A stretch of 64,000 bases of DNA from the NCBI RefSeq assembly GCF_014201505.1, contig NZ_JACHEO010000002.1, forward strand, positions 124,001-188,000, in the 5' to 3' direction. The stretch's first letter is position 1. Each line of letters opens with the position of its first letter. The notes under the pieces are model-generated. The model was not told where the DNA came from. It saw nothing but the letters and a program-made list of their open reading frames with translations, and made no database searches. This DNA is from Desulfoprunum benzoelyticum (lineage in GTDB: Bacteria > Desulfobacterota > Desulfobulbia > Desulfobulbales > Desulfocapsaceae). The position numbers were made by a program, and so were the translations under genes. Shown here piece after piece: positions 46,381-56,403 of this stretch.

Positions 46381-47961
46381 ATGGAACAACAACAGCATCA
46401 ACAAATCAGAAAGTATCTCGATCTCTTCGTCCGCTGGAAGAGCTTTATCGTCGCGGCGATCCTGATCAGCCTCCCCGTCGGTCTCGCCGTGTATCTGACG
46501 ACCCCCAAGGTGTATCAGTCCACTTCCCTGCTCAGTTATGAGCAGCGGTCGATCAACCCGAGTCAGAGTAGGTTGTCGCCGGATATGGCCTCCGCCATCC
46601 GCGATGTGGTCTCGACCTTGACCAAGATGGTGACCAGCCGGACCAATCTCGAAAACGTTATCACCACCCTCGATCTTTATCCCGAGATGCGGCAGAGACT
46701 GCCGATGGAAGATGTCATCGATATGATGCGCAAGAATATCGAAATCGTACCGATGAATCAGGGGGATATCTTCGAGATCCGCTATTCCGGTGGTAAGCCT
46801 GACAAGGTCGTCAAGGTCACCAATGCCCTGGCCGCCAAATTCATCGAAGAGAACCTCAAATTCCGGGCAGAGCGGGCCACCGAAACCTCAGCCTATGCCA
46901 GTGACGAGCTGGAGATGGCCAAGACGGTCATGGATCGGAAAGATGCGATCATGCGCGACTATAAGCTCAAACATTACAATGAACTGCCGGAGCACCGACA
47001 GACCAATGTGTCACGCCTGATCGCTCTGCAGGAACAGTACCAGGCCAAGCAGGAGAGCATTCAGGATCTCGAGAAGACGGCGGCCCTGGTCCAAGATCAG
47101 ATAACTAACCTCCGCAGAATGATAACGTCCCAGACCGATCTGCTCGCGGCCGACGACACGAACTGGGCTGCCGGGGGGGGAATGCAGGACAGTTTGATCG
47201 AGCTCAGGGAAGTGTTGAAGAATCTCCAACTCAAGTACACGGAAAATCATCCGGAGGTCAAGCGAACCAAAAAGCGGATTGCCCGATTAGAACAAGAACT
47301 CGCGAATGGTGGAGGACAGCAGGCAGGGATTGGAGACGGTCCATCGGCACTGTCGCCGGATTCAACTGATCCGATCCTCCTTCAACTCAAGACCCAACTG
47401 AAGAACATCCAACTGAGTATCCGAAATATCGAAGCAGAGAAAGAATCGCTGAGAAAAAGCATATCCCAGTACGAGGAGTGGGTCGCTGCCGCGCCGGTAC
47501 GCGAGGCGGAGTGGTCGGCCCTGACCCGCGAGTATGGCGAGTTGAAACGGCATTACGATATGCTCGTGTCTTCGGATCTCCAGGCCAAGTCGATGCTCAA
47601 CCTCGAAAAACAACAGAAGGGCAGCCAGTTCAAGATCGTCGATTCCGCCCGGGTCCCGGAAAAGCCGATCAAGCCCGATTTTGTCAAGATCCTAGCCGTG
47701 ACACTGTTCTGCAGTCTTGGCCTCGGTTTCGGCGTTCCCTTCGTCTGGGATTTCCTCGATCCGTCGTTCCGCGACCAGAACGACATCGAGACCTATCTCG
47801 GGGTGCCGGTCCTGTGCACCATTCCCCTGATCGAAACCGAACGCGAGAAAACCTGGGGCCGGAGAAAGTTCCAGATCGGGTTGCTGGCCGCGGTCGCAGC
47901 CTGTGCGGCGATCGCCGTGCTCTTTGCCTATTGCTGGCGGCGAGGCCTGATCGTCGTCTAG
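46381..47961 (+). CDS. Wzz/GumC-type polysaccharide co-polymerase (chain-length determinant)
   Basis: The 526-aa inner-membrane protein has one membrane helix near the N-terminus (SFIVAAILISLPVGLAVYL) with the following strand-rich Wzz domain. A long periplasmic coiled coil spans about residues 190-400, with the conserved ENHPEVKRTKKRI. A G-rich GNVR-like region (VDSARVPEKPIKPDF) precedes the second membrane helix, and there is a third near the C-terminus. The layout matches the chain-length protein of exosortase (XrtA)-linked exopolysaccharide loci, the first of a triad with the next two genes. ATG 46381 was chosen; earlier codons add a Cys-rich leader that is not expected. Confidence 0.85.
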   Translation: MEQQQHQQIRKYLDLFVRWKSFIVAAILISLPVGLAVYLTTPKVYQSTSLLSYEQRSINPSQSRLSPDMASAIRDVVSTLTKMVTSRTNLENVITTLDLYPEMRQRLPMEDVIDMMRKNIEIVPMNQGDIFEIRYSGGKPDKVVKVTNALAAKFIEENLKFRAERATETSAYASDELEMAKTVMDRKDAIMRDYKLKHYNELPEHRQTNVSRLIALQEQYQAKQESIQDLEKTAALVQDQITNLRRMITSQTDLLAADDTNWAAGGGMQDSLIELREVLKNLQLKYTENHPEVKRTKKRIARLEQELANGGGQQAGIGDGPSALSPDSTDPILLQLKTQLKNIQLSIRNIEAEKESLRKSISQYEEWVAAAPVREAEWSALTREYGELKRHYDMLVSSDLQAKSMLNLEKQQKGSQFKIVDSARVPEKPIKPDFVKILAVTLFCSLGLGFGVPFVWDFLDPSFRDQNDIETYLGVPVLCTIPLIETEREKTWGRRKFQIGLLAAVAACAAIAVLFAYCWRRGLIVV

Positions 47962-47987
47962 CCGGTACCATACTTCAGGAAGCCGCC

Positions 47988-48914
47988 ATGTATCGACAAC
48001 ACTTTGGTCTGCTGCACAAGCCGTTTGAGCTGGTTCCCGATGCCGGGACCCTCTTCCTGAGCGAATCGCACAAGGAGGCCCTGTCGGTGCTGCGCTATGG
48101 TGTCGTCGCCAACAAGGGCTTTCTGGTTCTGACCGGCGGCATCGGTACCGGCAAGACCACGCTGGTCAATGTCCTGGCGGCAGGTCTCGATTGCCCGCAC
48201 CACCTCTGCGTGCTGTCCAACCCCACCCTGGAAATCGCCGATTTCTACTATTATCTGGCATCGAAGCTGGAATTGCCGTTCGATGGCAACAAGGCCAAAT
48301 TCCTGATCCTGTTTTCCCGGTTCATCGAGAACTGCCGGAAAGAGCAGCGCCGGGTCCTGCTGATTTTCGACGAGGCCCATGCCCTGCCGTTCGAGCTCTT
48401 TCAGGAAATCCGCTTCCTCGCCAATCTGCCGCCGGAGGATCAGGTCGCCCTCAGCATCTTCCTGATCGGTCAGCCGGAACTGCTCGACCGTCTGACCGAC
48501 GAGCGACTGCTCCCGCTCCGGCAACGTGTCGCCATCCGCTTCCATATCGAACCCCTGTCGATGGACGACACCCGGGAGTACATTTTCTTCCGCCTTGAAC
48601 GGGCCGGGGCGGTGAGGAGGCAGCTCTTTACCGAAAAGGCGTTGGAACTCATTCACCAGGCGACGGGAGGCAACCCCCGGCTGATCAACATCCTTTGCGA
48701 CAACGCGCTCGTCAGCGCCTTTGCCGCCGATGCCCTGGTGATCGACGACGCAATCATCCGCTCCTGTGTCGCCGAGTTGGCGATCCCGGGAGAGCAGGCG
48801 TCTTTTTCGCTGCCTCAACCTGACCGACGGATGAAACCAGGATGGATTGCCGCCGGCATCGCCCTTCTTGCGGCTATGGGCCTTGGGCTGTATCTTGCGT
48901 ATACCAACGGATAA
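47988..48914 (+). CDS. ExeA-like AAA ATPase with C-terminal membrane helix (XrtA-linked type)
   Basis: The 308-aa protein starts MYRQHFGLLHKPFELVPDAG, the conserved opening of the ExeA/GspA-like ATPase family. Walker A is GGIGTGKTT (residues 50-58) and Walker B is VLLIFDEAHAL, followed by the sensor regions LIGQPELLDRL and TGGNPRLINILCDNAL. A single membrane helix near the C-terminus (GWIAAGIALLAAMGLGLYLA) anchors it. It resembles the PEP-CTERM/XrtA-associated ATPase between the chain-length protein and the tyrosine kinase. ATG 47988 is preceded by CAGGAAGCCGCC. Confidence 0.87.
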   Translation: MYRQHFGLLHKPFELVPDAGTLFLSESHKEALSVLRYGVVANKGFLVLTGGIGTGKTTLVNVLAAGLDCPHHLCVLSNPTLEIADFYYYLASKLELPFDGNKAKFLILFSRFIENCRKEQRRVLLIFDEAHALPFELFQEIRFLANLPPEDQVALSIFLIGQPELLDRLTDERLLPLRQRVAIRFHIEPLSMDDTREYIFFRLERAGAVRRQLFTEKALELIHQATGGNPRLINILCDNALVSAFAADALVIDDAIIRSCVAELAIPGEQASFSLPQPDRRMKPGWIAAGIALLAAMGLGLYLAYTNG

Positions 48915-48966
48915 ATTCAACAATGGCAGCGCCTGATCTTATAGCGGGCTTGAACTGGAGAACAGC

Positions 48967-49884
48967 ATGGGAAAATTTACGCAGGCCCTCGAGAAATCGG
49001 GAGCTGGCACTACCACTACAGAAGAACGGCGTGATGCGGAACAGCGCGATACGGAAAATCGCGGTGTAGCACGGGCTGCTGTCGAGCCGCGGGCGGAAGT
49101 GCAGACTGCTGCGCCTGCGACGACGCGACCATCAGGCCGATCAACGCCGCAGCCTTCCGGCCGGTGGGATGAACGGCTCAGCCAGGCCGTGAGTTTCTCG
49201 ACCGAGACGGCCGAATCGTTTCGGGTCCTGCGCTCGCGGATTCTTCATCCCGATACCGGTACCGCCCCGTGCCGCACCATTATGGTGACGTCGACCGCCC
49301 CGAAGGAGGGGAAAAGTTTTGTCGCCGCCAACCTCGGCATCGTCATGGCCCAGGGGGTTGATGATCAGGCCCTGCTCGTCGATTGCGACCTGCGTCGGCC
49401 GATGCTGGCCAGTCTCTTCGGCCTGTCCCAACAGCAGGGGCTGTCCACCTTTCTGCAGACCGGGGGCGATATCGCCGACCTGATCGTCACAACCTCAATC
49501 AATAAGTTGAGCATCCTGCCAAGCGGCAAGCCACCCGTCAACCCGGCGGAGCTGCTCGGCTCGGCCCGGATGGACGGGCTGATCCGGGAGCTGGCGGAGG
49601 GATACGATGACCGCTTCGTGATCTTCGACACCCCGCCGATCCTCGCCGCCTCGGAGGTCATTGTGCTGGCGCAGAAGATCGACGGGGTGGTGCTGGTCGT
49701 GCGCCAGGGTGCCTCGAGCCGGACCCAGATCAGGAAAATCATCGACCTGATCGGCAAGGACAAGGTCATCGGCATCGTCTTCAACGGCTATGAACGCCGC
49801 TACCTCGAGGAGAAGATGCTCGGGCAGTATACCTACTACGGTTCCTATGATAAAACGGACACAGCCCAGCCTGGAGTAAAATGA
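48967..49884 (+). CDS. Polysaccharide-type tyrosine autokinase (BY-kinase, XrtA-linked)
   Basis: The 305-aa cytoplasmic kinase has an N-terminal disordered region (residues about 10-65, rich in Thr, Arg and Pro). The BY-kinase domain follows with Walker A STAPKEGKS (109-117), Walker A' LLVDCDLRRP, GLSTFL, and Walker B FVIFDTPPIL. The C-terminus carries a Tyr cluster (GQYTYYGSY), the autophosphorylation target that regulates polymer export with the Wzz-like protein. It is the third gene of the triad. There is no adjacent tyrosine phosphatase or exosortase. ATG 48967 follows GAACAGC. Confidence 0.9.
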   Translation: MGKFTQALEKSGAGTTTTEERRDAEQRDTENRGVARAAVEPRAEVQTAAPATTRPSGRSTPQPSGRWDERLSQAVSFSTETAESFRVLRSRILHPDTGTAPCRTIMVTSTAPKEGKSFVAANLGIVMAQGVDDQALLVDCDLRRPMLASLFGLSQQQGLSTFLQTGGDIADLIVTTSINKLSILPSGKPPVNPAELLGSARMDGLIRELAEGYDDRFVIFDTPPILAASEVIVLAQKIDGVVLVVRQGASSRTQIRKIIDLIGKDKVIGIVFNGYERRYLEEKMLGQYTYYGSYDKTDTAQPGVK

Positions 49885-49898
49885 AGGTCTGAACACCT

Positions 49899-50052
49899 TG
49901 CCATCTCGACCTTACCCGGCTGCCATTTCGACCTTTGCCCGCTGTTATCACGACCTTTGCCCGCTGCCATCACGACCTTTGCCCGCTGCCATCACGACCT
50001 TTGTCCGCTGTCATCTCGACCTACCCCCATTGTCATCTCGACCGGAGGGAGA
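49899..50052. repeat. 22-bp tandem repeats, seven units
   Basis: Seven consecutive 22-base units follow the kinase gene, starting at 49899, 49921, 49943, 49965, 49987, 50009 and 50031. The consensus is TGCCATCACGACCTTTGCCCGC; units 2-5 are nearly identical, the last two diverge in the second half. The length is not a multiple of three and no spacers occur. Each unit starts with a TGYCATCTCGACC-like core that is mirrored on the far side of the block. Confidence 0.9.
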
Positions 50053-50093
50053 GATCTTAAACAGCCCCTGGAGCAATTTTCAGCAGTAAAAAA

Positions 50094-50256
50094 CAAGATT
50101 TCTCGCTTCGCTTCGAAATGACAGAGGGGGCGTGATCCCATCCTTCGCCCTACCGGGAACAACGAGATTTCTCGCTATCGCTCGAAATGACAGGAAAAAA
50201 GGTCGAAATGTCAGGGGTGGGTCGAAAAGACAGGGAAAAAGTAGAAATGACAGGGA
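50094..50256. repeat. Dispersed-type repeats in inverse orientation to the tandem array
   Basis: Two copies of a GATTTCTCGCTTCGCTCGAAATGACAG-like element (50094-50124 and 50164-50193, the second with CGCTATCGCT) are followed by three short GTCGAAATGACAGGG-like units at 50202, 50221 and 50241. The element core GTCGAAATGACA is the reverse complement of the tandem-repeat core TGTCATTTCGAC. Similar TGTCATTTCGAGCGAAGCGAGAAATCT elements are scattered in many bacterial genomes. Confidence 0.8.
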
Positions 50257-50302
50257 GAAAGGAGCAAACACGATATCATTTCCGGTCGCGGGGGTGAAGT
50301 CG

Positions 50303-52108
50303 TCACCCCCGCGGTTTTCGGCGTGCCGGTCCTGCAGTTCTCAGATATTCCCTCTCGATGATCTCCCGCTGTTTTTTCCGCTCACTGCTATTTTTCGGCA
50401 CGGTCAACGGTGCTTTGGTGTCGCGGCGGCGGCCGGTGACGTACATCGCGGTGGAGATCGTCCCCGGGGTCGGGGTGAAGTCCTGAAAGGCGCGGACCTG
50501 GAGGTCGAGGGCCCGCAGATCGTTGACCAGCTGCCGGACCTGGCGCTCGCTGCAGCCGGGATGGGCGGTGATGATATAGGGCGAAAACCGCAGATCCCGG
50601 CCGAGCTCGCCGGCAATCCGGCGGCAGGTCCGGATAAATTGGCGCAGCACGGCGTGCGGTTCCTTGTGCATCAGGGTAAGCAAGTCGGCATCGGTATGCT
50701 CCGGGGCGATCTTCAGCGCCCCCGGGGTATGGCGCTTTATGATCCGCCGCAACAGGGCCGGGGTCTTGAGCAGCAGTTCCATCCGCAGGCCGGAGGAGAT
50801 GAAGACGTGTTCGACGCCGGCAACCCTGGCGACCTCGTGCAGCAGCTGCAGAAACTCCGCTTCCGCCACCTGGAGCTTGGGGCAGACCCGCGGGTAGAGG
50901 CAGTCGTTTCTGGCGCAGCCGCCGATCGCGCAGCTGGTGCCCCAGAGATTGGCGGTCGGCCCGCCGAGGTCGCTGATGGTTCCGCCGAAATCGGCCATCG
51001 CGCTCAGCTGTTGGGCCTCGCTGACGATCGACTCCCGGCTGCGGCTGATGACCTTCGGTCCCTGGTGCCTGGTGATCGCGCAGAACGAACAGTTGCCGGA
51101 GCAGCCGCGGACAATGGTGATCGAATCGCGGATCATCCGGTAGGCCGGGATGTCGGGGGCGGCGGGATGGGGCCGGCGGCTGAAGGGCAGGGCATAGAGG
51201 GCATCGAGTTCGCGGCTGTCGAGCGGGGCGGCCGGCGGATACTGGAGCACCCAGTGGCTCTGCTGGCGCTGGAGCACGATCGTGCCGGCGGCGGCCCGGG
51301 CATGGCGGTCGAGCTCCAGTTCCTGGTCGAGGAACAGGGCGGGATCGCGGCCGATGTCGGCCCATGACGGCAGGACCAGGTAAGGATCGCCCGGAGCGCC
51401 GGTGAAATCGGGCAGCTCCTGCTGCAGTTCTTTTTCGCTCAGGCGGCGGCAGGTGCCGGGGATTCCGTCCGGGATTGCCTCGCCGCCTGCGATCCGCTCG
51501 GCGATCTCCAGTACCGCCCTCTCCCCCATCCCATACACCAGCAGATCGGCCTTGGCGTCGGTCAGGCACGAGGCCCGCAGCTTGTCCTGCTTGTAGTCGT
51601 AGTGGATGAAGCGGCGCAGCGAGGCCTCGATCCCGCCCAGGACCAGCGGTGTCGCGCCGAAGGCGGCGCGGGCCAGCTGGGCATAGAGCAGGACGGCGCG
51701 ATCGGGGCGGCGGCGGTTGGCCCGCGACCGTTCCTCCCCGCGCCAGGGGTTGCCGGCCGGGGAAAAGGCGTCGAAGTCCCTGACCTTGCCATTGCCGGAA
51801 TAGTTGGCGACGATCGAATCGAGGTTGCCGCCGGTGATGCCGCAGAACAGGCGGGGCGGCGGGAACTGGCGAAAATCGTCGGGCCGGTCGTAGCGCGGCT
51901 GCGGCAGGATCGCCACCCGATAGCCCCGGCTGTCGAGGAGCCGGGCGATCAGGGCGACGCCGAAGGAGGGGTGATCGACGTAGGCGTCGCCGGTGACAAG
52001 GAGGATGTCGAGCTCGTCCCAGCCCCGCCGTCGGCATTCCTCCCAGTTGATCGGCAGGGGGCGGCGGTCGTCGGCATGGGTGACCGTGGGCTGCGGCGTC
52101 GACAGCAT
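50303..52108 (-). CDS. ygiQ: YgiQ-family radical SAM protein
   Basis: The 601-aa protein has an N-terminal B12-binding-like or UPF0313 region (PINWEECRRRGWDELDILLV, GDAYVDHPSFGVALIARLL) and the radical-SAM cluster motif RGCSGNCSFCAITRHQG near residue 330. A C-terminal low-complexity tail ends RKPRG. YgiQ proteins are conserved and of unknown reaction. The start ATG 52108 overlaps the lgt stop by one base (TGATG); a much longer in-frame extension over lgt is not credible. Last gene of the minus-strand operon; the repeat block lies beyond its stop. Confidence 0.9.
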   Translation of the reverse strand: MLSTPQPTVTHADDRRPLPINWEECRRRGWDELDILLVTGDAYVDHPSFGVALIARLLDSRGYRVAILPQPRYDRPDDFRQFPPPRLFCGITGGNLDSIVANYSGNGKVRDFDAFSPAGNPWRGEERSRANRRRPDRAVLLYAQLARAAFGATPLVLGGIEASLRRFIHYDYKQDKLRASCLTDAKADLLVYGMGERAVLEIAERIAGGEAIPDGIPGTCRRLSEKELQQELPDFTGAPGDPYLVLPSWADIGRDPALFLDQELELDRHARAAAGTIVLQRQQSHWVLQYPPAAPLDSRELDALYALPFSRRPHPAAPDIPAYRMIRDSITIVRGCSGNCSFCAITRHQGPKVISRSRESIVSEAQQLSAMADFGGTISDLGGPTANLWGTSCAIGGCARNDCLYPRVCPKLQVAEAEFLQLLHEVARVAGVEHVFISSGLRMELLLKTPALLRRIIKRHTPGALKIAPEHTDADLLTLMHKEPHAVLRQFIRTCRRIAGELGRDLRFSPYIITAHPGCSERQVRQLVNDLRALDLQVRAFQDFTPTPGTISTAMYVTGRRRDTKAPLTVPKNSSERKKQREIIEREYLRTAGPARRKPRG

Positions 52109-52956
52109 CAGGGACGTTTCCGATCGGAAGCGACGGCAACCGATCCCCCCCTGTTCTTCTCCTGCCGGACCCGCAACAGCCAGAGAAGCAGGCCGGCGAT
52201 CACCATGATCAGGCTGAGGCTCTGGCCCATCGTCACCAGTCCGAACAGAAAACCGATCTGCGGATCGGGCTCCCGGAACTGCTCGACCACCATCCTGAAT
52301 ATCCCATAGGCGACAAGGAACAGGGCAAGAACGCTGCCGTGCGGCCAGCCCGGCCGCCGCTGCCACGGTCGGCCCTTGACCGCCCACAGCAGTACAAACA
52401 GTACGACTCCTTCGAGCAGGGCCTCGTAGAGCTGGGAGGGGTGGCGCGCCACCGGGCCGCCGTCGGCGAAGACCACGCCCCAGGGCGCAGCGGTCGGCCG
52501 ACCGAACAGCTCGCCGTTGATGAAATTGCCGAGCCGGCCCAGGCCCAGACCGATGGGGATCGTGGCGCCATAGATGTCGGCGCCCTTCCAGAAATCGAGC
52601 CCATAGCGGCGGCAGAACAGCCAGCCGCTGATGATCAACATGATACAGGCGCCGTGGAACGACATCCCTCCCTCCCAGGTGGCGAGGATCTCCAGGGGAT
52701 GGCGGAGGTAGTAGCCCGGGTTGTAGAACAGGACGTAGCCCAGGCGGCCGCCGATGATCACCGACAGGATCAGGACGAGGTTGAGGTTTTCAAAATGCTT
52801 TCCCAACTCCGTGTAGTGGTGGCGGCGGATCTGGTGCCGCACCAGGAAGTAGCTGGCGGTGAAGCCGAGGACGTACATCAGGCCGTACCAGCGGATCTGC
52901 AGCGGGCCGAGGGTGAGGAAAACCGGGTCGAGAGTGTGGACGAAGGGTGTCGGCAT
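52108..52956 (-). CDS. lgt: Prolipoprotein diacylglyceryl transferase
   Basis: Lgt attaches diacylglycerol from phosphatidylglycerol to the lipobox Cys of prolipoproteins (for example BamD here). The 282-aa membrane protein has seven predicted helices and the signatures GGRLGYVLFYN, SFHGACIM, GLGRLGNFINGELFGRPT and ARHPSQLYEALLEG. Normal length. It overlaps ygiQ by one base and lies 14 bases after mnmG. Confidence 0.96.
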   Translation of the reverse strand: MPTPFVHTLDPVFLTLGPLQIRWYGLMYVLGFTASYFLVRHQIRRHHYTELGKHFENLNLVLILSVIIGGRLGYVLFYNPGYYLRHPLEILATWEGGMSFHGACIMLIISGWLFCRRYGLDFWKGADIYGATIPIGLGLGRLGNFINGELFGRPTAAPWGVVFADGGPVARHPSQLYEALLEGVVLFVLLWAVKGRPWQRRPGWPHGSVLALFLVAYGIFRMVVEQFREPDPQIGFLFGLVTMGQSLSLIMVIAGLLLWLLRVRQEKNRGGSVAVASDRKRP

Positions 52957-52970
52957 GGTGAATGAAGGGT

Positions 52971-54860
52971 TCAGTTCTGGGCCTTGAGCCGTTTGATGTG
53001 GACCTGCAGCACGGAAATGGCGGCCGGCGTGATCCCGGAAATGCGGGAGGCCTGGCCGAGCGAGCGCGGCCGCACCCGGCTGAGCTTCTCGACGACCTCG
53101 TTCGACAGGCCGGACAGGGCCTTGTAGTTTATGTCGTCGGGCAGCAGCAGCGATTCCATCTTGCGGAAACGCTCCACCTGTTCATGCTGCCGCTCGATAT
53201 AACCGGCGAATTTGATCTGCAGCTGGATCTCGTCTTTGACCGGCGATTGCGCCAGCGCCGCGACATCCTGCTGTTCGGCGGGATCGAGCGGCAGGGCGGC
53301 GAGGTCGGCGATCGTCAGGCCGGGCCGCCGCAGCAGCTCGGTCAGACTGTTCTTCTGCTTGATCGCGGTCTGGCCCAGCGCCGCCAGCGCCGCGTTGACC
53401 GCGGCCGTCGGTTTGACGGCAACGGCGTCGAGCAGGGTCATGCCCGCCGCCATCCCCTCCTCCTTGTGGAGAAAGCGCTTATAGGACTCGTCGTCGAGCA
53501 GGCCGACCCCATGGCCGATCCGGCTGAGCCGGGTGTCGGCGTTGTCCTCCCGCAGCAGCAGCCGGTATTCGGCCCGGGAGGTGAAGAGGCGGTACGGTTC
53601 TTTGGTGCCGCAGGTCACCAGGTCGTCGATCAGGACCCCGATGTAGGCCTGGGAGCGGTCGAGGACCAGCGGCTCCTTGCCCTGGATGTAGCGGACGGCG
53701 TTGATCCCGGCCATCAGGCCCTGGGCGGCGGCCTCCTCGTAGCCGGAGGTGCCGTTGATCTGGCCGGCGAGGTAGAGACCCTCGAGCCGTTTGGTCGCCA
53801 GCGACGGGTGCAGTTCCAGCGGGTCGACATAGTCATATTCGATGGCGTAGCCGGGACGGATGATCTGGGCCCGCTCCAACCCCTTGATGCTGTGGACCAT
53901 CGCGGTCTGGGTGGCGAGCGGCAGGCTGGTCGGCAGGCCGTTGGGGTAGACCTCGACCGTGTCCAGCCCCTCCGGTTCGAGAAAGATCTGGTGCCGCCCC
54001 TTCTCCGGGAAGCGCATGACCTTGTCCTCGACCGACGGGCAGTAGCGGGCGCCGATCCCTTCGATGACGCCGGCATACATCGGCGACTGGTCGATGCCCC
54101 GGCGGATGATCTCGTGGGTCCGCTCGTTGGTGTAGGTGATGTGGCAGGGCAGCTGCGGCAGGGTGTAGCGGCCACTGGAGGCAAAGGAGAAATGGGCCGG
54201 CGGGTCGTCGCTGTACTGGGCCTCGAGTTCCGAGTAGTCGATGGAATGGGCCGCCAGCCGCGGGACGGTGCCGGTCTTCATCCGGCCGACGGTGAAGCCC
54301 TGGTCCTTGAACCAGGCGGCGAGCCGGGTCGAGGGGGCGTCGCCCAGCCGCCCGGCGGCAAAGTTCTTCAGGCCGATGTGGACCAGGCCGTTGAGAAAGG
54401 TGCCGGTGGCGACCACGACCGCCCGGACCCGGATCTCCTGGTCGATCGAGGTCCGGAGGCCGACGATGCGGCCGTTGGCGACCAGCAGGCTGTCGACCGT
54501 GGCCTGGCAGAGAGTCAGGTTGGGCTGGTTCTCCAGCACCGCCTTCATCCGCAGGCGGTAGAGCAGGCGGTCGGCCTGGGCCCGTGACGAGCGGACGGCC
54601 GGGCCCTTGCTGGTGTTGAGGCGGCGGAACTGGATGGAGGTGGCGTCGATGTTCTTCGCCATTTCGCCGCCGAGGGCGTCGATCTCCCGCACCAGGTGGC
54701 CCTTGGCCAGGCCGCCGATCGCCGGGTTGCAGGACATGGCGCCGATGGTGTCGGCGTTGATGATGGCGACGAAGGTGCGGCAACCCATCCGGGCGGCGGC
54801 CAGGGCCGCTTCGCAGCCGGCATGGCCGGCGCCGATGACGGCGATATCATACTCATTCAT
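52971..54860 (-). CDS. mnmG: tRNA 5-carboxymethylaminomethyluridine-synthesising subunit MnmG (GidA)
   Basis: MnmG with MnmE modifies wobble uridine 34 in several tRNAs; mnmE is also in this window, at the right end on the other strand. The 629-aa protein has the FAD motif [43 protein letters not shown], and the C-terminal [16 protein letters not shown] and [19 protein letters not shown] signatures. Normal length. Its start overlaps the end of trkH by eight bases. mnmG is often next to lgt or trk genes in deltaproteobacteria, but not usually to mnmE. Confidence 0.97.
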   Translation of the reverse strand: MNEYDIAVIGAGHAGCEAALAAARMGCRTFVAIINADTIGAMSCNPAIGGLAKGHLVREIDALGGEMAKNIDATSIQFRRLNTSKGPAVRSSRAQADRLLYRLRMKAVLENQPNLTLCQATVDSLLVANGRIVGLRTSIDQEIRVRAVVVATGTFLNGLVHIGLKNFAAGRLGDAPSTRLAAWFKDQGFTVGRMKTGTVPRLAAHSIDYSELEAQYSDDPPAHFSFASSGRYTLPQLPCHITYTNERTHEIIRRGIDQSPMYAGVIEGIGARYCPSVEDKVMRFPEKGRHQIFLEPEGLDTVEVYPNGLPTSLPLATQTAMVHSIKGLERAQIIRPGYAIEYDYVDPLELHPSLATKRLEGLYLAGQINGTSGYEEAAAQGLMAGINAVRYIQGKEPLVLDRSQAYIGVLIDDLVTCGTKEPYRLFTSRAEYRLLLREDNADTRLSRIGHGVGLLDDESYKRFLHKEEGMAAGMTLLDAVAVKPTAAVNAALAALGQTAIKQKNSLTELLRRPGLTIADLAALPLDPAEQQDVAALAQSPVKDEIQLQIKFAGYIERQHEQVERFRKMESLLLPDDINYKALSGLSNEVVEKLSRVRPRSLGQASRISGITPAAISVLQVHIKRLKAQN

Positions 54861-56391
54861 GGAGGTTGTCTTTCGATGTGGTGATTCGGGCAGCAGGACC
54901 CGATTGCCTGTTGTCCAGGGAGAAGGTGCGAAGGGACGGCTTGCGCGCCATCCGCCAGAAGACCGGCGTCAACAGCACGACGACGGTGTAGAGTTCGAGC
55001 CGGCCGGCCAGCATGCAGACGATCAGGATAATCTTGGCCAGCTCCGGCAGGGTGCTGAAATTCTGGGTCGGGCCGACGATCTTGAAGCCGGGGCCGACAT
55101 TGCTGAGGGTGGTGATGACCGCACTGGTGCCGGTGAGGATATCGACTCCGGTGGCGGTGACGACGATACTGGCCAGGAAAAAGAAGACCAGGTAGAGGGC
55201 GAAGAAGCCGAGGATGGCGATCAGGATCTCCTGGGGCACCCGTATCGCCCCCAGCTTGATGGTCTGCACCTGGTGCGGATGAACGAGACGGCGGAGCTGG
55301 AGCAGGGCGTATTTGAACAGCAGCAGGATCCGCACGCTCTTGATCCCGCCGGAGGTGGAGCCGGCGCAGCCGCCGATGAACATCAGGACGACGATGACCA
55401 TCAGGCACACCGGCGGCCAGAGATCGTAGTCGGCGGTGCCGTAGCCGGTGGTGGTGACGAGGGAAGCGACAATGAACATCGCGTCGCGGAAATTTCCGAG
55501 GATATCATGGACCGGATCGGCCACGGTGACGGCGACTGTGATGATCAGGGTCGAGACGAAAACGATGGCAAGATAGAAGCGCAGCTCCTCATTCTTGAAA
55601 ACGGTCCGGAAGTTGCCGGTCATGGCATGAAAATGGAGGGTGAAGTTGATCCCGGCGAGCAGCATGAAGACGATGATCACCCCCTCGACGTAGGGCGATT
55701 CGAAGTAGGCGATGCTTGCGGTATGGGTCGAAAAGCCGCCGGTGGCGAGCGTCGTCAGCGAGTGGCAGACGGCGTCGAAAAAGCCGATCCCCCCGGCCAT
55801 GAGGAGAATCGTCTCCACCAGGGTGAAGAAGACATAGACGGTCCAGAGGATCCGGGCCGTCCCCTGGATGCGGGGGGCCAGCCGGTCCTTCGTGGGGCCG
55901 GGCATCTCGGCATGGAACAGCTGGGTGCCGCCGACCTTCAGCAGCGGCATGACGGCGATCGTCAGGACGATGATCCCCATGCCGCCGAGCCACTGGGTCA
56001 GGGAGCGCCAGAACAGCAGACTGTTCGGCAGGTCTTCGACGGTGACGAGGATCGTCGAGCCGGTGGTGGTGAACCCCGACATCGCCTCGAAATAGCTGTC
56101 GACAAAGGACGGGATCTCGCCGGAAACAGTGTAGGGGAGGGCGCCCAGGAAGGCCATCGCCAGCCAGCTCAGGGTGACGATGGCGAAGCCCTCGCGGTAG
56201 CCGAGGTCTTCCTCCGGCGGAAAGAGCAGCAGCAGCAGACCGCCGCTGCCGGCGCCGATCAGCGACGACAGCACGAAGGACCGGAGCATCCCGTCGTCGT
56301 AGTAGAGCGAAAAGGGAATCGGCACGATGAGGGTCAGGGACAGCAGCATCAGCAGCTTGCCCAGCAGGTTGAGTACACCGCTCGTCCGCAT
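54853..56391 (-). CDS. trkH: TrkH-type potassium transporter
   Basis: The 512-aa membrane protein forms the K+ (or Na+) pore. Four selectivity-filter loops are visible: [37 protein letters not shown] and [11 protein letters not shown], each with the conserved Gly that makes K+ passage possible. The N-terminus has two extra helices. It overlaps mnmG by eight bases and follows trkA by 12 bases, so the TrkA regulator and TrkH channel are made together. Confidence 0.95.
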   Translation of the reverse strand: MRTSGVLNLLGKLLMLLSLTLIVPIPFSLYYDDGMLRSFVLSSLIGAGSGGLLLLLFPPEEDLGYREGFAIVTLSWLAMAFLGALPYTVSGEIPSFVDSYFEAMSGFTTTGSTILVTVEDLPNSLLFWRSLTQWLGGMGIIVLTIAVMPLLKVGGTQLFHAEMPGPTKDRLAPRIQGTARILWTVYVFFTLVETILLMAGGIGFFDAVCHSLTTLATGGFSTHTASIAYFESPYVEGVIIVFMLLAGINFTLHFHAMTGNFRTVFKNEELRFYLAIVFVSTLIITVAVTVADPVHDILGNFRDAMFIVASLVTTTGYGTADYDLWPPVCLMVIVVLMFIGGCAGSTSGGIKSVRILLLFKYALLQLRRLVHPHQVQTIKLGAIRVPQEILIAILGFFALYLVFFFLASIVVTATGVDILTGTSAVITTLSNVGPGFKIVGPTQNFSTLPELAKIILIVCMLAGRLELYTVVVLLTPVFWRMARKPSLRTFSLDNRQSGPAARITTSKDNLHE

Positions 56392-56403
56392 TGCCTGTTC
56401 TTC

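Noticed and set aside
49899..50052. CRISPR array
   Set aside because: Units are contiguous 22-mers without spacers, and no cas genes are near.
50132..51367. 411-codon open frame on the plus strand
   Set aside because: It starts in the repeat block and runs antisense to ygiQ; composition and lack of motifs mark it as a shadow.
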